Origin: Bradyrhizobium paxllaeri
GTDB taxonomy: Bacteria > Pseudomonadota > Alphaproteobacteria > Rhizobiales > Xanthobacteraceae
Length of the DNA: 64,000 bases
NCBI RefSeq assembly: GCF_001693515.2
Contig: NZ_CP042968.1
Location: 2,604,001-2,668,000 of the forward strand
Direction of reading: 5' to 3'
In this document: positions 45,434-54,969 of the stretch, piece by piece
Layout: every line of letters starts with the position of its first letter
How positions within the stretch are numbered: position 1 is the first letter of the stretch
The notes under the pieces: generated by a model
The model's input: only the letters and a program-made list of their open reading frames with translations
The model's database searches: none
What the model was told of the DNA's origin: nothing
Made by a program: the position numbers and the translations under genes

Positions 45434-46401
45434 GACGCGAACTCGATGCGAGGATCGACGGAACGATAGACGAGGTCCGTGATCAGGTTGAAGGCCAGCA
45501 CCATCGCCGAACACACGACGAAGACGCCGAGCAGCAAATTGTAGTCGCGCTGGAGCAGCGCCTCGTACATCAGGCGGCCGATGCCGGGCCAGGCGAACAC
45601 CGTCTCGGTCAGCACCGCGCCGCCGACCAGCGTGCCGGCCTGCAGGCCCGCGAGCGTGACCACCGGCAACAGCGCGTTGCGCAGCACGTGGCGGCGCTGG
45701 ATCACGGCATCCGACAGGCCCTTGGCGCGCGCCGTCTTGACGAAGTCGAGGCGGTTGACTTCGAGCATCGAGGCGCGGGTCATGCGGGCGTAGGTCGCCA
45801 TGAAGAACAGGCCGATGGTGGTGGCCGGCAGGACCAGATGGGCGGCAACGTCGAGCACATGGGCGAGCCCGGTGTAGCCTGCGCCGACCGTCTCGTAACC
45901 AAAACTCGGCAGCCAATCCATCGTGACCGAAAACAGCAGGATCGCCATCAGCGCGACCCAGAACAGTGGCGTGGCATAGAAGATCAGCGCGGCGATCGTG
46001 ATCGCTGTGTCGGCCCAGGTGCCGGCAAAGCGCGCCGCCAATGCTCCGAACAGGATGCCGAAGGCGAGCGAAATCGCAAACGCAGTCCCCGTCAGCAACA
46101 GCGTCGCCGGCAGGCGATCGAGGATCAGCTTCGAGACCGGCATCTGCTGGCGAAACGAGAATCCGAGATCGAGGCTGAGAATGCCTTTGACGTAGAGGAA
46201 CAGTTGCACCGGAAGCGGCTGGTCGAGCCCGAACTTCTCGCGCAGTTGTGCGATGAAGAGCTGGTCGCCCGCGCCGGCTTCGCCCGCCATCACCACCGCG
46301 GGATCGCCCGGCGCCATCCGGATCAGGAAGAAGTTGAGCACGACGAGGGCGAGAAGGACGATGACGGCCTTCGCAATCCGCTGGGCGATGAAGGAAATCA
46401 T
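45430..46401 (-). CDS. ABC transporter permease, DppB-like
   Basis: The 323-residue permease begins 'MISFIAQRIAKAVIVLLALVVLNFFLIRMAPGDPA', typical of DppB/OppB. 'LDFVKTARAKGLSDAVIQRRHVLRNALLPVV' is the EAA loop that docks on the ATPase. 'ETVFAWPGIGRLMYEALLQRDYNLLLG' closes the fold. It overlaps the DppC-like gene and lies 72 bp after the binding protein gene. Confidence 0.92.
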   Translation of the reverse strand: MISFIAQRIAKAVIVLLALVVLNFFLIRMAPGDPAVVMAGEAGAGDQLFIAQLREKFGLDQPLPVQLFLYVKGILSLDLGFSFRQQMPVSKLILDRLPATLLLTGTAFAISLAFGILFGALAARFAGTWADTAITIAALIFYATPLFWVALMAILLFSVTMDWLPSFGYETVGAGYTGLAHVLDVAAHLVLPATTIGLFFMATYARMTRASMLEVNRLDFVKTARAKGLSDAVIQRRHVLRNALLPVVTLAGLQAGTLVGGAVLTETVFAWPGIGRLMYEALLQRDYNLLLGVFVVCSAMVLAFNLITDLVYRSVDPRIEFAS

Positions 46402-46473
46402 GAGCTGTCGATGGCGTTGGAGGCGCGATGGCAGGGCGTCAGCGCTGAGAGCTGACGCCCGATGAGTGGGGGA

Positions 46474-48027
46474 TTACTTCTCGATCCAGGCGTCACGGAA
46501 GCCGTCGTTCACGCCGATGCCGGTCGTGATCAGGTTCTTGACGCTGCAGCGGGTGATCGTCGGGAACTGCAGTTCGAGCATCCACGCGACCGGTACGTCC
46601 TCGACCAGGATCTTCTGCGCCTTGGCGTAGATCTCCTCACGCGCCGCATCGGGGAAGGCGACCGCGCCGTCGGCGAACAGCTTGTCGATCTCGGGATTCG
46701 AGTAACCTTCGACGTTGTTGAACGGCGAGCCCTTGGCGATCTGGCTGGAGACATAGTTGCGGCCGACGCCGAGCGCGGGATCGCCGTACTGATAGAGATA
46801 GGTGAAGGCGATGTCGTAGTCCCATTCCGAAACCTTCTGGTTCCAGCCGGGCACGTCGGTCGCGATCATCTCGACGTTGACGCCGACGTCCTGCAGGTTC
46901 TGGCGAACCATCTCGGCCCAGCGCTGCCATGTCTCGCCATAGGGCAGGGGCAGCATGCGGACCTTCTCGCCGTTGTACCCGGCTTCCTTGAGCAACGCCT
47001 TCGCCTTGGCCGGATCGTAATCGTATTTCGGCACGGCGCCCGTGTAGTACTTGATCGCCGAGCCGGACGGGCCGGTCGCGACCTTGCCGAGGCCGTTCCA
47101 GACCACGTCCTTGGCCATGTTGCGATCGATCGCAAACATCAGCGCCTGGCGGAATTTCTTGTTCGCGGTGGGACCCGAGCGGTTGTTGAGCCAGAGCCAG
47201 GAATGCGGGCTGAAGAATTCCCAGCCCGCGCCGGTGACGCAGGTGTTCTTCAGTTTGCTCAGCCGCGGCACGTCGAAGTTTTCCACCGAGCCGCCTGGCA
47301 GCACATCGACCTTGCCGGTCTCGTAGGCGACCGAGCGCGCCGCGGCATCCGGAATCACGTGCCAGTAGATCTCGTCGATGTTCGGCTTGCCCTTGACGTG
47401 GTAGTTCGGATTCTTGACCAGGCGGATGAATGAGCCCTTCTGCCATTCCTTGAACATGAAGGGGCCGGTGCCGACAGGCGTGTTGTTGGCCGGGTTGGTC
47501 TTGAAGTCGGTGCCTTCATAGATGTGCTTCGGGATCATCGGCAGCGAGCCGACTTCGAAGATGCCGATGAAGGGGCCGAACGGCTGCTTCAGCGTGAAGA
47601 CGACGGTCGATTCATCCGGCGCTTCCACCTTGTCGAGCTGCACGAGATTGCCGCGGGCGCGTGCATGCGTCTGCTTCAGGAACTCGATCGTGAACAGCAC
47701 GTCGGCCGACGTAAACGGCTTGCCGTCATGCCAGGTGACGCCCTTCACGAGCTTGAACGTGTAGACCTTGCCATCCTCGCTGACTGACCAGCTTTCGGCG
47801 AGGCCGGGGAGGGGATCGAGCTTGGGGCTGTAGCGCAGCAGGCCTTCATAGATGTTGCCGGCGACCATCTGCGTCGGACCGTTCTGCACCAGACCGATCA
47901 TCAGGCTCGGCGGCTCCGGCTGGATCACGGCGTTGACGACGCCACCTGCTTTCGGCCCCTGGGCCATTGCCGCGGTGTTCAGCACGCACATCGTGGCAAG
48001 GCTTATCAAGATCTTACGCTTGGACAT
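46474..48027 (-). CDS. ABC transporter periplasmic binding protein, peptide/nickel family (SBP class 5)
   Basis: This 517-residue protein has a signal peptide (cleavage near 'AAMAQG', residue 23) and the family features 'NIYEGLLRYSPKLDPLPGLAESWSV', 'VKGVTWHDGKPFTSADVLFTI' and 'NKKFRQALMFAIDRNMA'. GAGGTATGGA precedes the ATG. It supplies the permeases downstream. Class 5 proteins bind peptides but also nickel, opines and other amines, so the cargo is not fixed; the co-encoded kinase and PLP enzyme suggest an amino compound. Confidence 0.92.
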   Translation of the reverse strand: MSKRKILISLATMCVLNTAAMAQGPKAGGVVNAVIQPEPPSLMIGLVQNGPTQMVAGNIYEGLLRYSPKLDPLPGLAESWSVSEDGKVYTFKLVKGVTWHDGKPFTSADVLFTIEFLKQTHARARGNLVQLDKVEAPDESTVVFTLKQPFGPFIGIFEVGSLPMIPKHIYEGTDFKTNPANNTPVGTGPFMFKEWQKGSFIRLVKNPNYHVKGKPNIDEIYWHVIPDAAARSVAYETGKVDVLPGGSVENFDVPRLSKLKNTCVTGAGWEFFSPHSWLWLNNRSGPTANKKFRQALMFAIDRNMAKDVVWNGLGKVATGPSGSAIKYYTGAVPKYDYDPAKAKALLKEAGYNGEKVRMLPLPYGETWQRWAEMVRQNLQDVGVNVEMIATDVPGWNQKVSEWDYDIAFTYLYQYGDPALGVGRNYVSSQIAKGSPFNNVEGYSNPEIDKLFADGAVAFPDAAREEIYAKAQKILVEDVPVAWMLELQFPTITRCSVKNLITTGIGVNDGFRDAWIEK

Positions 48028-48086
48028 TCCATACCTCGTTTAAAGAAAAGGGCTTCGCGTTCTCAGATCGTCGAGGGCGCGTTTTG

Positions 48087-48878
48087 TCAGTTCGCAAAGT
48101 CGGGATCGGTCCGTTCGAGCATCCGCTTGAAGGCGGCCCATTCGCTGTCGGGCACGCCGTTGAGCTCGATCGCGTCGTAAAAGGTTGCGTATTGGCCGGC
48201 TGTCTTGTGGGCGACGGCGTCGGAAAGCGGGATGAACTCGGCGCCTGACGACTGCACGGCGAGCTGGGCGCGGCAGGAGCGCTCCAGATTGTGCATCAGC
48301 TTGAAAGCCTCGGCGACGGAGCGTCCGCAGGTCAACATGCCGTGGTTACGCAAGACCATGACGAACTTGTCGCCGAGATCGGCGACGAGGCGTTCACGCT
48401 CATCGAGATCGAGCGCAATGCCTTCGTAGTCGTGATAGGCGAGGCAACCGGTGAACTGCAGCGACCATTGATTGAGCGGCAATAACCCCTGCTTCTGGCA
48501 GGCGACGGCGATGCCGGCCACCGTATGTGTGTGCAGGACGCAAATGGCGTCATGCCGTGCGGCATGGATCGCGCTGTGGATCGTGAAGCCGGCCGGGTTG
48601 ATGCCGAGCCCCATGGGATCGTCGATGACGTTTCCGTCGAGGTCGACCGTCACCAGGTTGGAAGCCGTGACTTCCTCGAAACGCAGGCCGTAGGGATTGA
48701 TCAGGAAGCGGTCGTTCCGGCCCGGCAGCCGCACCGAGATGTGGGTGTAGATGCTGTCGTCGAGACCGAGCCGGTGAATGAGCCGGTAGGCCGCCGCGAG
48801 GTCGATCCGGATTTGGAGGGTCTTGTCGTCCACCGCCGCAGGCCATGCCTTTGCGGTGTTTTGCGCTGCGCTTGTCAT
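48087..48878 (-). CDS. Class II aldolase/adducin-domain protein
   Basis: The 263-residue protein has the metal-binding histidines of the family in 'CVLHTHTVAGIAVA' and 'VLRNHGMLTCG', and an acidic substrate end in 'LDLDERERLVADLG'. Other members cleave fuculose- or ribulose-phosphates or decarboxylate. I use the ATG at 48878, with GGCGGA before it; an in-frame ATG at 48929 lacks a Shine-Dalgarno. It is the first gene of the minus-strand operon ending at 39650 and is divergent from the GntR gene. Confidence 0.85.
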   Translation of the reverse strand: MTSAAQNTAKAWPAAVDDKTLQIRIDLAAAYRLIHRLGLDDSIYTHISVRLPGRNDRFLINPYGLRFEEVTASNLVTVDLDGNVIDDPMGLGINPAGFTIHSAIHAARHDAICVLHTHTVAGIAVACQKQGLLPLNQWSLQFTGCLAYHDYEGIALDLDERERLVADLGDKFVMVLRNHGMLTCGRSVAEAFKLMHNLERSCRAQLAVQSSGAEFIPLSDAVAHKTAGQYATFYDAIELNGVPDSEWAAFKRMLERTDPDFAN

Positions 48879-48996
48879 TTCCGCCTTTGTCCACGTTCGA
48901 ACGTTTTCAGCTTGCGTGGGGCATGACATTAGGGCAAGACTAAACTGTCGACAATCGACGATTAAAAATATACACAGACTGACGCGGGTTTAGCCG

Positions 48997-49746
48997 ATGC
49001 GACCTATGTCTCTTCCTGTTGGATTGCCGGCTGTTGCGGACAGCGATCTGGTCGGCCAGGTCGCGCGCATCCTGACCCAGGCGATCGTTCAAGGCCGCCT
49101 GCCACCCGGCTCCAAAGTGGTGGAAGCGGGGATTGCCCGGGAATTAGGCGTCAGCCGCGCGCCGGTACGCGAGGCGGCACGGCTTCTGGAAAAACAGGGC
49201 CTGTTGGTGGCGAAGCCGCGCCGCGGCTTTTTCGTGCGCAAGCTCGAAATCAGGAACATCGACGAGATCTACGATTTGCGGCTCTGCATCGAACGGCATG
49301 CCTGCGTGCTGGCGGCGCGCAACCTGACGACGGAATCGCGCGACGCGTTGCGGCGGCAAATCGACGTTCTGCACAAGACCGCCGATCTCGACGATCCGGC
49401 GCGGCAGGTGGAAGAGGACTATCGCTTTCACCGGTTGATCTTCGAGATCGCTGATAACCGCCGCCTGCTGCGGCTGTTCGATGATCTCGCGGCGGAACTG
49501 CGCATGGTCATCGGCCTGATCGGCCGTCTCTACGACGATCCGCACGAGATCGCGCGGACGCACGAGCCGTTACTCGCGGCTATTGAGACCGGTCATCCCG
49601 AGCGCATCACCGCGCATGTCGACCACCATATCGGTCACGCCTGGCGCGAAGTCGGAAAACTGGCGCGCGAGCTTGCGCTGCCGGCCGGCGATGCCGCTGA
49701 ACCGCCGAGCGGGATTCTCATTCCAACCAACGGAGTAACCGTGTGA
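48997..49746 (+). CDS. GntR-family (FCD) transcriptional regulator
   Basis: The 249-residue protein has a winged helix-turn-helix (about 15-85; 'GIARELGVSRAPVREAARLLEKQGLLV') and an FCD ligand domain (about 90-225; 'EEDYRFHRLIFEIADNRRL', 'ITAHVDHHIGHAWREVG' with metal-binding histidines). It is divergent from the aldolase-ABC operon, its likely target. Its stop overlaps the next gene start by four bases, GTGA. A TGTCGACA palindrome at 48946-48953 in the intergenic region is a weak operator candidate. Confidence 0.88.
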   Translation: MRPMSLPVGLPAVADSDLVGQVARILTQAIVQGRLPPGSKVVEAGIARELGVSRAPVREAARLLEKQGLLVAKPRRGFFVRKLEIRNIDEIYDLRLCIERHACVLAARNLTTESRDALRRQIDVLHKTADLDDPARQVEEDYRFHRLIFEIADNRRLLRLFDDLAAELRMVIGLIGRLYDDPHEIARTHEPLLAAIETGHPERITAHVDHHIGHAWREVGKLARELALPAGDAAEPPSGILIPTNGVTV

Positions 49747-50767
49747 AGGCCGTCTATACCGAACTGCATCGCAGCCACGATCCGCAATTCTTCCTGGTGC
49801 GCGGCGTGATCAAGCGCACCACCGAGCAGCCCGAACGCGCCGACCGGTTGCTTGCGGGGCTGAAGGCCGGCAAACACACGCTCGTCGAGCCGACGGTGTT
49901 CGGCCAGGGCCCGCGCGCACGGGTCCACAGCGCGGAATACCTGCGTTTCATGGAGGAGGCCTGGGACGCCTGGGTTGCGCTCGGCGATTCCGGTGCGGAG
50001 ATGATCGCCAACATCCACCCGGTTCGCTATGGCGCGACGTATCCAACCCATATCGTCGGCCGCCTCGGCTGGCACGCGGCAGACACGGCGGCGCCGATCG
50101 GCAAGGGTACTTACGCCGCCGCCTGCGCCGCCACCGATGTCGCCACGACGGCGGCGCAACTCGTCATGGACGGCGAAGACGCCGTGTATGCGCTATGCCG
50201 GCCACCGGGCCATCATGCCTATGCCGACATGTCAGGCGGCTTCTGTTTCTTCAACAACAGCGCGGTAGCAGCGGCGCAGCTTCGGCTCAAGCATGAACGC
50301 GTCGCAATCCTCGATGTCGACGTGCATCACGGCAACGGTACGCAGGGCATCTTCTACGAGCGGCCAGACGTGCTCACCGTGTCGATCCACGCCGATCCGG
50401 TCTTCTTCTATCCGTTCGTGTGGGGATATGCGCATGAACGCGGCGCCGGTCCGGGTCTCGGCGCCAATCTGAATATTCCGCTGCCGAAGGGCACCGGGGA
50501 CGACGACTACATCAAGGCGATCGGAGAAGCGGAAAAAACCATCCGTGCGTTTGCGCCCGGCGCGCTGGTGGTGGCGCTCGGGCTCGATGCCTCGGAGCCG
50601 ATCCGCTTGCCGGGCTAGCGGTGACCACGGCCGGCTTCCGGCGCATCGGCGCTGCGATCGCGCGGCTCGGCTTGCCGACGGTTTTCGTTCAGGAGGGCGG
50701 TTATCTCTCCGATATCCTCGGCGCCAATCTCACCGCTGCGCTCGGCGGTTTCGAGGAGGCCCGTTAG
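49743..50767 (+). pseudogene. Histone deacetylase / acetylpolyamine amidohydrolase family, frameshifted
   Basis: The first 291 codons (GTG at 49743) encode a zinc deacetylase: 'CRPPGHHAYADMSGG' (catalytic H157-H158), 'ILDVDVHHGNGTQ' (zinc ligands D193 and H195) and 'VALGLDASE' (D282). After E285 the frame turns to 'PIRLPG' and stops at 50616-50618. Reading one base off restores the expected DPLAGLAVTTAGFRR and continues through 'FVQEGGYLSD' to a stop at 50765-50767. The family's catalytic tyrosine is in that EGGY and is lost. A single-base deletion after 50597 explains it; it may be a real mutation or an assembly error. Translational coupling to the GntR gene suggests the intact gene belonged to this catabolic system. 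Confidence 0.85.
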
Positions 50768-50868
50768 CTCACCCATCGACTCCTGCCACGCCTGCTTGCA
50801 GGTGTGGCACGATGTCCTGATCGCCAAATCTCGACTTTGGCCGAGGGCCGATCTAGGCTCGGGTCACG

Positions 50869-51123
50869 ATGCGGCGAAGAACGGTCCGAATGCTTAGTGC
50901 TTTGCGGGCTCTGCTGACTCCGTTCTGGAGCCATTCCCGGGAGTCGGCGGCTGCGCAGCGCGATGCGGCCGACGGTTCGGCATCGCCACTTCTGATCTAC
51001 GTCGCCGCCGCGCTTTTCCTGCTGCTGTCGATTCTCATGATCGACCTGCATCGCGACGAATTGCGTGCGCTCGGTCTTGCTGGTGGCGTAGAGCGGACCA
51101 ATCCGGCCCTCATGAGTCCCTAG
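50869..51123 (+). CDS. Small single-span membrane protein of unknown function
   Basis: The 84-residue frame has one hydrophobic helix ('LLIYVAAALFLLLSILMIDL') flanked by charged residues. There is no strong Shine-Dalgarno and I do not recognise a family. It lies in the gap between the deacetylase and the convergent apbC gene; a spurious frame is possible. Confidence 0.45.
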   Translation: MRRRTVRMLSALRALLTPFWSHSRESAAAQRDAADGSASPLLIYVAAALFLLLSILMIDLHRDELRALGLAGGVERTNPALMSP

Positions 51124-51139
51124 AATTGCCGATGCGTGC

Positions 51140-51991
51140 CTATTCGATGACGATGCGTGGCGGCGGCCGGTGCGCTGCGCCGGTGACAATCGAAGTCCAA
51201 ATCTCTCGGGCGATGGCGATGTAATGCTTGGCATGAACGCCGTCGGGCTCGACCGCGACGATCGGGCGTCCCTCGTCGGAGGTCTGGCGGATCTGCATAT
51301 CGAGCGGGATCTCGCCGAGATAGGGAATGCCGCGGCTTTCAGCTTCCGTCCGCGCACCGCCATGGCCGAAGATCGGCGTGACGTGGTTGCAGGTCGGGCA
51401 GCAGAAGCTCGACATGTTTTCGATGACGCCCAGGATCGGGATGCTCACCTTCTGAAACATCGCGATGCCGCGCCGCGCGTCGATCAGCGCGAGGTCCTGC
51501 GGTGTCGAGACGATAACCGCGCCGGCGAGCGGCGCCTGCTGCGCCATGGTGAGCTGCGCGTCGCCGGTGCCGGGCGGCAGGTCGACCACGAGAATATCGA
51601 GATCACCCCATGCGACTTCGCGCAGCAACTGGGTGATCGCCGAGATCACCATCGGCCCGCGCCAGATCATGGCGTTGTCTTCCTCGACCAGGAAGCCGAT
51701 CGACATCACCTTGACGCCGAACCGTTCCAACGGCTCCAGCATGCGCGGGCCGAGCTGGCGCGGCTTGCCGCGCAGTCCGAACAGTTTTTGTTGCGACGGA
51801 CCATAGATGTCGGCGTCGAGAATGCCGGTCTTCAGCCCCAGCGCGGCGAAGCCGAGCCCGAGGTTGCAGGAGGTGGTGGATTTGCCGACGCCGCCCTTGC
51901 CGGAGGCGACCGCAATGACGTGCTTGACGCCGGGAATGCCTGCGGCTTTCGACGTCGCGCGGGCCTTGAGATCTGGCGGGGTGGCGGACAC
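51140..51991 (-). CDS. apbC: Mrp/ApbC iron-sulfur cluster carrier ATPase
   Basis: The 283-residue P-loop ATPase has the deviant Walker A 'VASGKGGVGKSTTSCNLG', 'DILVVDLPPGTGDAQL' and the paired cysteines in 'SSFCCPTCNHVTPIFG' that hold a bridging [4Fe-4S] cluster. The full-length family has an N-terminal DUF59, absent here. I take a GTG at 51991 as start, eight bases inside the stop region of the upstream ferredoxin gene, because no ATG fits. It probably delivers clusters to the neighbouring Fe-S proteins, including formate dehydrogenase. Confidence 0.88.
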   Translation of the reverse strand: MSATPPDLKARATSKAAGIPGVKHVIAVASGKGGVGKSTTSCNLGLGFAALGLKTGILDADIYGPSQQKLFGLRGKPRQLGPRMLEPLERFGVKVMSIGFLVEEDNAMIWRGPMVISAITQLLREVAWGDLDILVVDLPPGTGDAQLTMAQQAPLAGAVIVSTPQDLALIDARRGIAMFQKVSIPILGVIENMSSFCCPTCNHVTPIFGHGGARTEAESRGIPYLGEIPLDMQIRQTSDEGRPIVAVEPDGVHAKHYIAIAREIWTSIVTGAAHRPPPRIVIE

Positions 51992-51998
51992 TGGCTGC

Positions 51999-54038
51999 TC
52001 ACGATCCAAGCGGATCGTCCTTCTTTGCTTCGCGCGCGCGCAAATAATCCTCGGTCGACATGACCGGCGGGCGCTGCGGCACCGCATGCGGGTCGAAACT
52101 TTCGTTCACTACGGCTTCGACGCGGCAATCCGCGCACATCTTGATGACGTCGAGCCGCTTCGCATTGGCGCCCTGGAACATCCAGTGCCGCTCGCTGCCG
52201 AGTTTGGCCAGCACGCGATCAATCGAGCTCTTGGTGCCGAAGGGTTTTCCGCACGCGATGCAGTTGAACGGCTCTTCCTCCTTCAGCACGCGCTGCGGTG
52301 TGTTCCAGGCCTGGAAGTCCAGACGTGGCTCGATGGTGATGACCTTCTCGGGGCAGGTGGATTGGCACAGCCCGCACTGCACGCAGAGGCTTTCGGTGAA
52401 GCGCAGCATCGCGCGGTCGGGATTGTCAGATAGCGCGCCGGTCGGGCAGGCTGTGACGCAGGCATGGCACAGCGTGCAGCCATCGACATTCAGGTTCACG
52501 GTGCCGAACGGAGCGCCGGGCGCCAGCGGCACGACATCGACAGGCGTGGGAGCGGCGAGGTGCAGCTCGCGAAAGGTCGTCTCCAGCACGCCGCGCTTCG
52601 CGCCCCGCGGCATGAAGCTGGCCGGCTTTTGCGTTGCGATCCCGCGAGGGGCGGCATCCAGCGCGGCGCGCAGTTGGTCAGGATCGTCGGTCTCGATGAT
52701 CCGAACCAAGCCTGTGCCGAAGCCGAGTGCCGAGATGATGGTGTCTGATGTTTCGACCGCGCGGCGAAGGGCCGTGATGTCGTGGCGCGGTTTTCCGCGC
52801 GTCAGCAGCGCGGCGCCGCTGCCGCCATAGGCGAAGACGGAGGCGATGATTTCCGGCCCGATCTGGGTCACTTCGTTGACGCGGAGCGGCAGGACGTTGG
52901 CCGGCAAGCCCTCGCCGAACCGCGCCAGCGCATCGATGATGTCCTCGCCGTGCTCGCCGTCGTGAAGCAACACCACGGCCTCGCTGCCGCCGGCCTTGCG
53001 ATAGGTCTGCAGCAGTGTCCGCAGCCGCCGCATCAAGGCGTCCGCGGTCGGCAATGCGTAGGACGCGGCACCCGTTGGACAAACGGAGGCGCAGGAGCCG
53101 CAGCCGGCGCAGACATTGGCGTCGATCGCCACCGCGTTGCCATTCGGGGTGATCGCGCCGGTCGGACACAAATCCAGACACCGCGTGCATCCGGTGATGG
53201 ACGAGCGCGAATGCGCGCAGAGCGACGGCTCGAAATTGACAAAGCGCGGCTTGTCGAAAGTGCCGACCATGTTACCGGCATCTGCAATCGCGCGCTCGAC
53301 GGCAGCCTTGTCGCGCGGATCGGCGCGCAAATGGCCGGGGCGCAATTCATGAGCGGGAAACAGCGGCGTGCCGCCGGAGAGATCGAGGATCAGGTCGCAG
53401 GTCGATGTCGCACCGTCGCGCGACGACCCGAACACGAGCTTTGCGCGCGAGGAGGGCGACGGCAGCGCATAATCGTCGATCGCGAGCTCGAACTGCCCGA
53501 GATGTCCGCGGGCATTGCGGATCGTGCCCTTGAGCACGGGAAATTCGTTGGTGCGCCGCGGGGTCACGTCGCCGGGTTTGGTCAGAAGCACGGTGATGTC
53601 GAGCCGGTCGGCGAGACGCTGCGCCGCCTCGATTGCGATTTCATCCCGGCCATAGATCAGCGCAACGCCGCTGCTCTCCAGCGTCACCAGTTGTAGCGGC
53701 GGCATTTCTTCGCCGGCGGCGGCAATCAGCGCGGCGGCTTTCGGGCCGGCGGAAGCGGCATCCTTCGACCAGCCGCCGGTCTCGCGGATATTGACGAAGG
53801 TAAGCTCGGCTTGCGGAGAATTTTCCGCTACTTCCCGAAACAATGGCGCTTCCTGGGTGCAGGCAACCGTGATTGGCGTGCCTGCGGCGAGCGCCTCCTT
53901 GAAGCGGTCGAGATCGAGGCCGCAAAGCTGGTTCGCCTGCGTGATCTTGCCCGTGCAGCCACGGCCGATCGCTTCCGCATCGAGCGGCATGGTCTTCTCG
54001 CAACTGCAAATCAGGAGTCGAGACATCGCCGCACTCAT
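51999..54038 (-). CDS. Multi-cluster [4Fe-4S] ferredoxin-type protein of the formate dehydrogenase locus
   Basis: This 679-residue soluble protein has four cluster motifs in two pairs: 'CTRCLDLCPTG' and 'CAGCGSCASVCPTG' (about 285-330), then 'CTLCHACVTACPTG' and 'CVQCGLCQSTCPE' (about 530-580). Additional cysteine pairs ('CIACGKPF', 'KMCADCRVE') near the end could bind zinc or another cluster. Between the pairs lies a domain similar to a hydrogenase-linked regulatory fold ('VVLLHDGEHGEDIID'). It is divergent from the DUF4444-to-fdh operon and coupled to apbC. An electron-transfer or assembly role for formate dehydrogenase is likely but unproven. Confidence 0.87.
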   Translation of the reverse strand: MSAAMSRLLICSCEKTMPLDAEAIGRGCTGKITQANQLCGLDLDRFKEALAAGTPITVACTQEAPLFREVAENSPQAELTFVNIRETGGWSKDAASAGPKAAALIAAAGEEMPPLQLVTLESSGVALIYGRDEIAIEAAQRLADRLDITVLLTKPGDVTPRRTNEFPVLKGTIRNARGHLGQFELAIDDYALPSPSSRAKLVFGSSRDGATSTCDLILDLSGGTPLFPAHELRPGHLRADPRDKAAVERAIADAGNMVGTFDKPRFVNFEPSLCAHSRSSITGCTRCLDLCPTGAITPNGNAVAIDANVCAGCGSCASVCPTGAASYALPTADALMRRLRTLLQTYRKAGGSEAVVLLHDGEHGEDIIDALARFGEGLPANVLPLRVNEVTQIGPEIIASVFAYGGSGAALLTRGKPRHDITALRRAVETSDTIISALGFGTGLVRIIETDDPDQLRAALDAAPRGIATQKPASFMPRGAKRGVLETTFRELHLAAPTPVDVVPLAPGAPFGTVNLNVDGCTLCHACVTACPTGALSDNPDRAMLRFTESLCVQCGLCQSTCPEKVITIEPRLDFQAWNTPQRVLKEEEPFNCIACGKPFGTKSSIDRVLAKLGSERHWMFQGANAKRLDVIKMCADCRVEAVVNESFDPHAVPQRPPVMSTEDYLRAREAKKDDPLGS

Positions 54039-54206
54039 ATTGAATTACCTTGAACCTGATCCGCCAAGCCGGGCGGTTGCTTCACCCCGTGGTTCTGCGG
54101 TAACCGCTCGGGCGGATATCTGCAAGATATAAGGCCGCTCGCGCTGCCAGCTAGTGCGGGGTAGCATACACAATCGGCCTTTGAAGCCATGAGGGAATAG
54201 TTCTTC

Positions 54207-54962
54207 GTGATCGCTCGTCTCGGGGATACGGAACAGACGCTCGATCTGCCGCCCGGTTATACTTTGGTCGCGTTGCGCGAGCTCGGCGATGCGTTCGCCC
54301 ATGCACGCGAGATCGCGGCGGAGGCGGGGGCCGGGACGCTGGTATGGGTTCGCCGCTACGATCTGGTCGAGTTCGCGGTGGTGCTTGAACCGGACGAGCC
54401 GCTCGCCTCGGCGCGCCGGGCGTTCTTTGCCGGCATGAATGCGCTGGCGGACGCGATCGCCGCCCATTGTCCGCCGGAGCGCGAGGTCGCATTCGACTGG
54501 CCCGACGCCGTCAGGTTCGACGCCGGATTGCTCGGCGGCGGACGATTGGCCTGGCCCACGGATTGCGCCGAAGACGCGGTGCCGGGGTGGCTCGTGTTCG
54601 GCGTGATCCTGCGCGCGGCCGCGATGGCGCATATCCCGGAGGTGCAGGCGGCCTCGGGCGTGTCCCTGCTAAGCGAAGGTTTCGAGATGGTCGAGACCGA
54701 TGCGATCATCGAAAGCTTCAGCCGCCATTTAATGACCGCGTTCGACCGCTGGAAGGAGCGCGGCTTCGAGGCCATCGCGCGGGATTATCTGGAGCGGCTG
54801 CCCCAGCGCAAGGCCGGCGAGCGCCGGGGCATCGACGTCAATGGCGATCTTCTGGTGAGGCTAGCTGCCGGCAACGCAGGGCCGGAGCGGAGCAGCCTCG
54901 TGGATGCGCTGGCGAGGGCCAGTTGGTATGATCCGCAGGCGCGGGGTCCGAAATTCGAATGA
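54207..54962 (+). CDS. Biotin/lipoate ligase-like protein (DUF4444)
   Basis: The 251-residue protein has a BPL/LplA-like alpha/beta core with 'LVWVRRYDLVEFAVVLEPDEPL' and 'DWPDAVRFDAGLLGGGRLAWP', and a C-terminal DUF4444 segment ('IDVNGDLLVRLA'). The catalytic lysine of true lipoate ligases is not obvious, so this may be a reshaped member with another role. It starts at a GTG with GAGGGA upstream. It is the first of a run of conserved genes leading to fdhA. Confidence 0.75.
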   Translation: MIARLGDTEQTLDLPPGYTLVALRELGDAFAHAREIAAEAGAGTLVWVRRYDLVEFAVVLEPDEPLASARRAFFAGMNALADAIAAHCPPEREVAFDWPDAVRFDAGLLGGGRLAWPTDCAEDAVPGWLVFGVILRAAAMAHIPEVQAASGVSLLSEGFEMVETDAIIESFSRHLMTAFDRWKERGFEAIARDYLERLPQRKAGERRGIDVNGDLLVRLAAGNAGPERSSLVDALARASWYDPQARGPKFE

Positions 54963-54969
54963 GGCGGAC

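Noticed and set aside
48946..48953. TGTCGACA as operator of the second GntR protein
   Set aside because: Only eight bases, single copy, and such palindromes are common in GC-rich DNA. Not listed as a separate feature.
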